From assembly GCA_010030895.1 (NCBI GenBank), contig RHBS01000002.1:1-49693 (forward strand): a DNA stretch of 49,693 nt, given 5' to 3'. Below are positions 42,291 through 49,693 of the stretch, piece after piece. Under the pieces are notes generated by a model. That model ran no database searches and had not been told where the DNA came from. It saw only the letters and a list, made by a program, of their open reading frames with translations. The position numbers and the translations under genes were made by a program. Each line of letters begins with the position of its first letter. The stretch's first letter is position 1. The DNA comes from Actinomycetota bacterium. GTDB taxonomy: Bacteria; Actinomycetota; Actinomycetes; Nanopelagicales; Nanopelagicaceae.

Positions 42291-42648
42291 ATCACAATCA
42301 TCAGTGCTTGCTACCTTAGAAAAGGCTGGTGGCTTTTTAAGTGCACAGCAGATATTTCAATCAATTAGAAAACAGGGGAAAAGTACTGGCTTAGCAACGG
42401 TGTATCGCACCCTACAAAAGGCAGCCTCAGAAAATATTGTTGATGTATTGCGAAAAGATGATGGTGAGGCGCTATATAGATTATGTGATACTGGACATCA
42501 CCACCATTTACTTTGTACTAATTGTGGTAAAACTGTGGAGATAGAGGCAAGCGCCGTTGAAAAATGGGCAAATTCCGTTGCTAAAAGTAATGGATTTAAA
42601 AAAGTAACCCACGTAGTTGAATTATTTGGCTTATGCCAAAAATGTTGA
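42283..42648 (+). CDS. zur: Fur-family zinc-responsive repressor
   Basis: 121 aa. Winged-helix DNA-binding part with GLATVYRTLQKAASENIV (recognition helix), then the metal domain with GHHHHLLCTNCGKTVEI and a second C-x-x-C in GLCQKC, giving a structural zinc site. Cotranscribed with a ZIP transporter behind a Zur box, which identifies it as Zur rather than Fur or PerR. Probably autoregulated. Confidence 0.88.
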   Translation: MSKSQSSVLATLEKAGGFLSAQQIFQSIRKQGKSTGLATVYRTLQKAASENIVDVLRKDDGEALYRLCDTGHHHHLLCTNCGKTVEIEASAVEKWANSVAKSNGFKKVTHVVELFGLCQKC

Positions 42649-42649
42649 G

Positions 42650-43480
42650 CTAAGCCTTACCAAATCTGCGCTCGCGCTCAGCATATATTTCTATCGCCCG
42701 CCATAAGGTTCGGCGATCAGCATCTGGCCAAAGCACATCCATAAACACCATCTCAGCGTAAGCTGATTGCCACATTAAGAAATTACTGGTTCGCTGCTCA
42801 CCAGAGGATCTTAAAAATAGATCAACATCACTCATATCTGGAGCGTATAGATATTTAGCGATGGATTTTTCAGTTAGTAAATCGGGTTTAACTTTCTTTC
42901 GGAGTGCATCCTTAGCAATTGCCACAGCCGCATCTAAAACTTCAGCCCTTCCCCCATAATTAATACACATATTAAGGGTTAAAACTTTATTATTTTTTGT
43001 TAGATTTTCAGCATCGGTTAGCTCTTTAATTACACTGGCCCAAAGCTTTTTCTGCCTTCCTACCCAGCGAATTTTTATACCTAACTCATTTAACTCATCT
43101 CGACGATTATGAATTACTTGGCGGTTAAATCCCATTAAAAACTTAACCTCCTCTGGGGATCTGCGCCAATTCTCAGTTGAGAAAGCGTAGACACTTAACT
43201 CTTTTACGCCGATTTCAATTGCGCCATGCACAATATCAACAAGTGCTAACTCGCCAGCCTCATGCCCTGCAGTTCTTGGTAATCCACGTTGCTTTGCCCA
43301 TCTGCCATTTCCATCCATAACAATTGCTACGTGGTGTGGAATCTGTTTTGGATCCAATTTTGGTGGGCGCACACTACTTCGATGAGGAGTAGGCGGCTTG
43401 ATAACTTTTTTGCGTGACGCTTTTTTGACTTTACCTTTTAATTTACTACTACTTGCAGCTTTAACTACAACTCTAGCCAC
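42650..43480 (-). CDS. uppS: Isoprenyl transferase (undecaprenyl diphosphate synthase)
   Basis: Makes the polyprenyl diphosphate carrier for cell-wall synthesis. 276 aa. Catalytic Asp in VAIVMDGNGRWAKQRGLPRT, then YAFSTENWRRSPEEV and LFLRSSGEQRTSNFL with the second conserved site. A basic 45-residue extension (KVKKASRKKV) precedes the domain, common in actinobacteria. GTG start overlaps recO by 8 nt. Confidence 0.93.
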   Translation of the reverse strand: MARVVVKAASSSKLKGKVKKASRKKVIKPPTPHRSSVRPPKLDPKQIPHHVAIVMDGNGRWAKQRGLPRTAGHEAGELALVDIVHGAIEIGVKELSVYAFSTENWRRSPEEVKFLMGFNRQVIHNRRDELNELGIKIRWVGRQKKLWASVIKELTDAENLTKNNKVLTLNMCINYGGRAEVLDAAVAIAKDALRKKVKPDLLTEKSIAKYLYAPDMSDVDLFLRSSGEQRTSNFLMWQSAYAEMVFMDVLWPDADRRTLWRAIEIYAERERRFGKA

Positions 43481-44213
43481 GACTTACTCTTTCAACTAAT
43501 GGTAAAGATCTAAGTCCACGCTCTAAATGCCATTGTAGGTATGCTGCAATTAAGCCAGATGCTTCATTTCTATTTCTAGCCTCACTCATTTTTGCCTGTT
43601 CCCAATCTCCAGTTAATAGATTAGCCATTAATTCTAATGTGGCAAGAGCGGGCGTGGCCGATGCTGCAGGTTTGCAGTTAATGCAGACACTTCCGCCACC
43701 TTGGAGTGAGAAAAATTTATGCGGACCTGGTGCATCACATCTTGAGCAGATAGTTAATGATGGTGCATAGCCGGCAACTGCCAATGAGCGAAGCAAATAA
43801 GCATCTAAAATCAATGATGGATCATATCTTTTCTCTGCAAGTGCCTTAAGTGATCCAGTTACCAGTAAATACTGCTGTAATGCCGGTTCATGTTCGGCGG
43901 TAGTAAATCGCTCAGCTGCCTCTAAAATTGCATTTGCAACTGTCCAACTTTGATAATCACTTGATAGGACATCGCCATAGTTTTCAATACTGACTGCTTG
44001 GGTGATGGTGTCAAATGTTCTACCGGTATAAAGCTGTAAATCTACATAACTAGCTGGCTCTAACCTAGCGCCAAATCTTGATTTAGTTTTTCGCACTCCC
44101 TTTGCAACCGCTTTAATTCGGCCATGCTCTTTTGTAAAGAGGGTAATTATGCGATCTGCCTCCCCAAGTTTTTGGGTACGAAGCACTACTGCTAAATCGC
44201 GATACACCGACAT
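43473..44213 (-). CDS. recO: DNA repair protein RecO
   Basis: 246 aa. N-terminal OB fold (YRDLAVVLRTQKLGEADRII) and a zinc finger CSRCDAPGPHKFF...CINC near residue 160-185. Acts with RecR in loading RecA. The -10 TAACTT lies 6 nt before the ATG and no ribosome-binding site is visible, so a leaderless mRNA is likely. Confidence 0.93.
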   Translation of the reverse strand: MSVYRDLAVVLRTQKLGEADRIITLFTKEHGRIKAVAKGVRKTKSRFGARLEPASYVDLQLYTGRTFDTITQAVSIENYGDVLSSDYQSWTVANAILEAAERFTTAEHEPALQQYLLVTGSLKALAEKRYDPSLILDAYLLRSLAVAGYAPSLTICSRCDAPGPHKFFSLQGGGSVCINCKPAASATPALATLELMANLLTGDWEQAKMSEARNRNEASGLIAAYLQWHLERGLRSLPLVERVSRG

Positions 44214-44248
44214 ACCCCTAAGTTACTAGAGGGGTAGGTCAGAGTCAG

Positions 44249-46054
<1,806 letters not shown>

Positions 46055-46073
<19 letters not shown>

Positions 46074-46138
46074 CGAGTAAGAAGAAGTGAAGACAGGCGT
46101 AATGAAGTAAGTAATGATTTAACACCTGTGTTTAACAT
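46055..46138 (-). CDS. leuL: leuA leader peptide
   Basis: 27-aa reading frame absent from the ORF track. It starts MLNTGVKSLLTSLRLSSLLL and ends in a short basic-glycine tail; 8 of 27 residues are leucine, including Leu-Leu and Leu-Leu-Leu runs. TAGCCT lies 6 nt before the ATG with TTGGTT 17 nt further up (46168-46173), giving a leaderless start. Its position upstream of leuA with overlapping alternative hairpins is diagnostic of ribosome-mediated attenuation. Confidence 0.85.
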
Positions 46139-46144
46139 GGGATA

Positions 46145-46173
46145 AGGCTAACTCAACTTAAAGATAAAACCAA
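46145..46173 (-). promoter_or_regulatory. Promoter of leuL-leuA (leaderless)
   Basis: Minus-strand TTGGTT (46168-46173), 17-nt spacer, TAGCCT (46145-46150), then 6 nt to the leuL ATG at 46138. Divergent from the P450 promoter. Confidence 0.6.
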
Positions 46174-46190
46174 AAATATGCGCAAATCTG

Positions 46191-46219
46191 TTGGCTTACC
46201 TTCTTAAACTGCTTACGCT
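46191..46219 (+). promoter_or_regulatory. Promoter of the cytochrome P450 gene (leaderless)
   Basis: TTGGCT (46191-46196), 17-nt spacer, TACGCT (46214-46219), then 6 nt to the ATG at 46226. No ribosome-binding site is visible. Confidence 0.6.
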
Positions 46220-46225
46220 TTATGT

Positions 46226-47641
46226 ATGTCAACCGACACCACTCGGCCATATCTTGCCCCTCGTCCGCAGGAGTATGGGCAAATTCCAAATCCAATATTT
46301 AGAAAGGAGTGGGTGGGCGATAAAAAGCTTCCTGGTCCAAATCCATTACTTTCCGATCTTTTAACTGCAACCTTTATGGTTAATACCCCAAAGTTTTTAT
46401 TAAAGATGCAAGAAAAGTATGGCAGTAACTGCTCTTTTTTCTTATCTAGAAGATTATTCATTGGCTTGTTCTCACCAGCTGCTGTTTATGAGGTCACAGT
46501 TGCCCAACAACATAAATTTGTTAAAGGAGTTGGCTTTGCCAGAATGCGTAAAGTCTTAGGTGAAGGGCTGTTAACTAATGAGGAGCCTATTCATTTAGCC
46601 CACCGCAGAATGATGCAGCCACCATTTCACCATGGCAATCTAGATTCATATGTTGCGATAATGCATAATCTAGTTTTAGAACATACTAATCACTGGCGTA
46701 GTAAATCCACTATTGAATTAGCGCCAGAGATGATGGCATTAACCCTAGAAATAGTCTCTCGCTGTTTATTTGGCTTAGATTCTCATCAATACACTCAAGC
46801 AATCGCAGAATCGATGGAGGTAGCTATCGATCGAATTGAGCGAACCATGCTGCCAGGATTAGAGCGATTTGATAATTCCGGAATAAAGTATTTTAAAGAA
46901 TTTGAAATTGCATCTGATCGGTTAGTAGATATTGCCGAGTCAATAATAAGTAAGCGAATTGAAAGTAATGAAAAGCGTGATGATGATCTACTTGGAATTT
47001 TATTACAGATGCGAGGGGCAATCTCTACAGAACATATTCGAGATGAGGTTTTAACTTTAATTTTAAGTGGACATGAAACTACTGCAAATGTCATGAGCTG
47101 GGCATTTTCATACCTTTCAAAAAATCCAGATGTCAGGAAACAATTAGAGCAAGAGGCTGATAATGCCGATTGGATTACTCAAAATAGAACGCCTTCCTAT
47201 CAAGAGTTAGAGGATTCATCGAAGGTTGCATCTGCAATCTTGCAAGAAACTATGCGACTGGCACCGCCAGTTTGGGTTGCACCTAGAATTGCAACCCAAG
47301 ATTGTGAGATTGATGGCGTTAATATTCCAGCTGGTGCACATGTTTTAGTGAGCCAATATGTAACCCACCGAAATGGTAAATACTTTCCAAACCCCAATCA
47401 ATGGAATCCAGCTCGCTGGTTGGATGAAAATTTTGAAAAATCACTGCCGCGTGGTGCTTACTTTCCATTTGGTGGTGGAAGTAGAAAATGTTTGGGTGAG
47501 TATTTTGCTATAGCTGAGGCAAGATTAATTTTATTAATGGTAGCGAAAAACTTTAGATTAAATGGTGATTTTCCTAAAGCACAACCTAGAGCAACCTACC
47601 GCCCAAAGGGTGCGGTAATAAATAAGGTTGAGCTTCGTTAA
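46226..47641 (+). CDS. Cytochrome P450
   Basis: Heme monooxygenase, 471 aa. The oxygen-binding I-helix motif is LILSGHETTA, the E-x-x-R pair is in LQETMRLAPP, and the heme Cys422 is in FPFGGGSRKCLG. No membrane anchor or signal peptide; no ferredoxin or reductase is adjacent, so redox partners must lie elsewhere. It shares the intergenic region with leuA and converges with a DUF4389 gene (4-nt overlap). Substrate unknown. Confidence 0.92.
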   Translation: MSTDTTRPYLAPRPQEYGQIPNPIFRKEWVGDKKLPGPNPLLSDLLTATFMVNTPKFLLKMQEKYGSNCSFFLSRRLFIGLFSPAAVYEVTVAQQHKFVKGVGFARMRKVLGEGLLTNEEPIHLAHRRMMQPPFHHGNLDSYVAIMHNLVLEHTNHWRSKSTIELAPEMMALTLEIVSRCLFGLDSHQYTQAIAESMEVAIDRIERTMLPGLERFDNSGIKYFKEFEIASDRLVDIAESIISKRIESNEKRDDDLLGILLQMRGAISTEHIRDEVLTLILSGHETTANVMSWAFSYLSKNPDVRKQLEQEADNADWITQNRTPSYQELEDSSKVASAILQETMRLAPPVWVAPRIATQDCEIDGVNIPAGAHVLVSQYVTHRNGKYFPNPNQWNPARWLDENFEKSLPRGAYFPFGGGSRKCLGEYFAIAEARLILLMVAKNFRLNGDFPKAQPRATYRPKGAVINKVELR

Positions 47642-48231
47642 TTAAGGGAAAAGGATGGATACTCATCTGTTACTAACAACAGTGCATATCCATAAACTCT
47701 ATTCCAATAAGCAATAACTTTTACAACCTCTTCAGCCTTATCCACTGGATAAGTGCCATTCTTAACCACTGAAATCCAAGCCACAAATGTTAAAGCTAAG
47801 GCGTATAGAGCATAAAAAATTCCAACAATATAAAGTGGAATGGCTAGAAACCATTTAACTAGTGGCAGCCATGGATTAAGTTTTTGGCCATTTTCAATCT
47901 CTGGATAAATTAATCTTACCTTTTGATTAGATTCAATTGATGGATAGGAATCTGTCAAAACTAAAACGTAGATACTCACTCGATTATTTAACTCAAGTAA
48001 CGCCTTATTAAAGGCCAATACATAGGAGGGATACTTATTTCTAATTAGTAATGCTAGTACTACTGGTAAAAACAGAAAGCCACCGATAAATCCCATCATC
48101 TCATCGGTAAATGAGGCGAAGCTACTTAAGAAAATGATTGCCGGAAGGGCAATAAAGATTCTAAAGAGGGCTGAATTTCTATCCCGATGATCTAAGTCGA
48201 CACTAACTTCAGTCATTATTTGATTGCTCAT
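47638..48231 (-). CDS. DUF4389 membrane protein
   Basis: 197 aa, about five hydrophobic segments. Pattern of DUF4389: RDRNSALFRIFIALPAIIFL near the start, repeated RVSIYVLVLTDSYPS and RVYGYALLLVTDEYPSF, which look like a duplicated module. Function unknown. TAAGAT lies 6 nt before the ATG; it starts 14 nt after glnA, so may be transcribed from both. Confidence 0.75.
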   Translation of the reverse strand: MSNQIMTEVSVDLDHRDRNSALFRIFIALPAIIFLSSFASFTDEMMGFIGGFLFLPVVLALLIRNKYPSYVLAFNKALLELNNRVSIYVLVLTDSYPSIESNQKVRLIYPEIENGQKLNPWLPLVKWFLAIPLYIVGIFYALYALALTFVAWISVVKNGTYPVDKAEEVVKVIAYWNRVYGYALLLVTDEYPSFSLN

Positions 48232-48245
48232 ATTGCAATCTTAAT

Positions 48246-49556
48246 CTATAAAACTGGTAGATACCTACCAAGTTCATAAGCACTTACCTGCTTGCGATAC
48301 TCATCCCATTCAGCACGTTTATTTAGTAAAACATACTCAAAAACATCTTCTCCAAGAGTTTTCTTAACTAAATCACTTTTCTCCATAACGCTAATAGCCT
48401 CAGCTAAATCTGTTGGTAATGGCTCTGGGTTTGTAATCTGAGTTAACTCATACTTTCCTTCAACTCCAGCAATTCCGGCGGCAATGATTACTGCAAATGC
48501 TAAATAAGGATTACAGGCAGAGTCTGGAGATCTGACCTCAATACGGGTAGAGGCCTCCTTCTTTGGTTTATAAGTTGGAATTCGAACCATGGCATTGCGA
48601 TCACTTTGAGCCCAGGTGGCATAAGCCGGTGCTTCGCCACCGCCACTTAATCTCTTATATGAATTAACCCATTGATTTGTAATTGCGGTAATTTCAGCAG
48701 CATGCTTGATAATGCCAGCAATAAAAGATCTACCCACCTTTGATAATTGCATTGGCGCACCCTCTTCATAAAAAGCATTCCGCTCACCTTCAAATAGGGA
48801 AATATGAGTATGCATGGCAGAGCCGGGATGATTAGTAAATGGCTTAGGCATAAATGAGGCGTAGAAACCCTGATCTAATGCCACCTCTTTTACTACATGT
48901 CTAAATGTCATGATGTTATCTGCGGTAGTTAAGGCATCGGCATATCGAAGATCAATCTCCTGCTGACCAGGGGCTCCTTCATGGTGTGAAAACTCAACTG
49001 ATATTCCCATCGCCTCTAAAATCGTAATTGCCTGTCTTCTAAAATCATGACCAACTACAGATGGCGTGTGATCAAAGTAGCCAGCAGAGTCAACAGGAAC
49101 TGGTTGCTCACCTAACTTTGGTTCATCTTTAAATAAAAAGAACTCAATTTCAGGGTGGGTGTAACAGGTGTAACCAAGCTTTGCCACCTTCTCTAAGGTC
49201 TGTTTTAAAACTCTACGTGGATCAACTGATGCCGCCGATCCATCTGGCAAAGTGATATCGCAAAACATTCGAGCTGCCCCTGGAGATTCAGTTCGCCAAG
49301 GCAGGATTGAAAATGTAGCTGGATCTGGTTTTGCCAACATATCTGATTCACTAACTCTGGCAAAACCTTCAATTGCAGAGCCATCAAAGCCAATACCCTC
49401 TGCAAACGCGTTCTCTAACTCAGCCGGAGCAATCGCAACTGATTTTAGAAAACCTAAAACATCGGTAAACCACAATCTCACAAATCGAATATTGCGCTCT
49501 TCCAAGGTGCGCTGCACAAAGGCTTGTTGTTTAGCTAAATCATTTGGGGAGGTCAT
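48246..49556 (-). CDS. Glutamine synthetase, GlnA2-type
   Basis: Type I glutamine-synthetase family, about 436 aa from ATG 49556. Catalytic and metal motifs: VRLWFTDVLGFLKSVAI, EGIGFDGSAIEGFA, HPEIEFFLF, HHEGAPGQQEID, GSAMHTHIS, and RIEVRSPDSACNPYLAFA. The C-terminal N-L-Y-x-L-P segment carrying the adenylylated Tyr of GlnA1 is not seen; instead TNPEPLPTDLAEAI. This and the length fit GlnA2 or GS-I-alpha types. The tracked TTG at 49577 adds 7 residues; ATG 49556 is the more natural start. It may make glutamine or act on polyamine-type substrates, as some GlnA-like paralogues do. Confidence 0.85.
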   Translation of the reverse strand: MTSPNDLAKQQAFVQRTLEERNIRFVRLWFTDVLGFLKSVAIAPAELENAFAEGIGFDGSAIEGFARVSESDMLAKPDPATFSILPWRTESPGAARMFCDITLPDGSAASVDPRRVLKQTLEKVAKLGYTCYTHPEIEFFLFKDEPKLGEQPVPVDSAGYFDHTPSVVGHDFRRQAITILEAMGISVEFSHHEGAPGQQEIDLRYADALTTADNIMTFRHVVKEVALDQGFYASFMPKPFTNHPGSAMHTHISLFEGERNAFYEEGAPMQLSKVGRSFIAGIIKHAAEITAITNQWVNSYKRLSGGGEAPAYATWAQSDRNAMVRIPTYKPKKEASTRIEVRSPDSACNPYLAFAVIIAAGIAGVEGKYELTQITNPEPLPTDLAEAISVMEKSDLVKKTLGEDVFEYVLLNKRAEWDEYRKQVSAYELGRYLPVL

Positions 49557-49614
49557 GGGAGTAATTAAAGCCGTCAATAATTACGGCTATGTTAAATATC
49601 TTCCTTAAACAGGT

Positions 49615-49693
49615 TTAAATTGCAAAAAACTCCGAAGAATCCACCATAGTTTTTGCTGGCACCTCTTTTGTTACCACCATATTGGCACTGATT
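49615..49693 (-). CDS. C-terminal fragment, possible hexapeptide-repeat acyltransferase
   Basis: The last 25 codons of a minus-strand gene that runs off the window. The peptide SANMVVTKEVPAKTMVDSSE resembles the final coil of left-handed beta-helix acyltransferases (V-V-T-K-D-V-P-x-x-T-x-V). Too short for a firm call. Confidence 0.3.
   Translation of the reverse strand, partial: ISANMVVTKEVPAKTMVDSSEFFAI

Overview
The window reads as chromosome from a small-genome, AT-rich actinobacterium, most like the freshwater acI / Nanopelagicales group (Planktophila-type). Reasons: the protein families are actinobacterial (Cgl0158-type aldolase beside iolC, GlnA2-type glutamine synthetase, long LeuA, actinobacterial GlyRS fragments, GH25, DUF4389), codons are AT-rich, most operons have abutting or overlapping genes, and many starts lack a Shine-Dalgarno but carry a TAnnnT box 6-7 nt upstream (leaderless transcripts). 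The assignment is inference; no 16S or taxonomic search was possible. No gene-free stretch exceeds 300 bases, and I saw no transposase, phage gene, CRISPR array or rRNA.

Bases 1 to about 31,200 are a sugar and polyol catabolic region. 1-5152: tail of a PfkB kinase, RbsD/FucU mutarotase, FrcB-FrcC-FrcA-type ABC importer and a GMC flavoprotein dehydrogenase. 5159-6348 (minus): AroE-like dehydrogenase and L-rhamnose mutarotase. 6374-14014: a nearly complete myo-inositol route (IolG, IolD, IolE, IolC, Cgl0158-type aldolase, IolB, a second Gfo/Idh/MocA dehydrogenase), followed by a COG3618 lactonase and an FMN L-lactate/2-hydroxyacid dehydrogenase. 16081-23289 (minus): one eight-gene operon with a CUT1 sugar-binding protein, two permeases, SMP-30 lactonase, KDG-type kinase, KDPG-type aldolase and two tandem SDRs. 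23505-27604: RraA-like protein, HUMPS-family decarboxylase, zinc dehydrogenase, SDR and a TIM-barrel isomerase. 27585-30352 (minus): aldo/keto reductase, FAH-family enzyme and D-2-hydroxyacid dehydrogenase. Together these suggest oxidative, partly non-phosphorylative breakdown of inositol, deoxyhexoses and sugar acids to pyruvate, lactate and acetyl-CoA precursors. No DNA-binding regulator is encoded anywhere in this stretch.

Bases 30,426 to the end are mostly housekeeping: SDR, small membrane protein, stand-alone DnaX-like domain, GH25 muramidase, GalT; then on the minus strand ACT protein, tRNA-Asn, DnaG, dGTPase, TRIC channel, YdcF/SanA, DusB and a glycyl-tRNA synthetase gene that is broken by an internal deletion. 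A ZIP transporter and Zur regulator sit behind a Zur box. UppS, RecO and LeuA follow on the minus strand; leuA has an unannotated leucine-rich leader peptide with alternative hairpins. A cytochrome P450, a DUF4389 protein, GlnA2-type glutamine synthetase and a fragment of a probable hexapeptide acyltransferase close the window.

The points most worth following are the deleted core of glyS, the leuL-leuA attenuator, the tRNA-Asn/ACT junction that would yield a leaderless mRNA, the Zur-controlled leaderless zip promoter, the adjacent divergent -10 boxes between aroE and iolG, and the uncharacterised RraA-HUMPS catabolic module.
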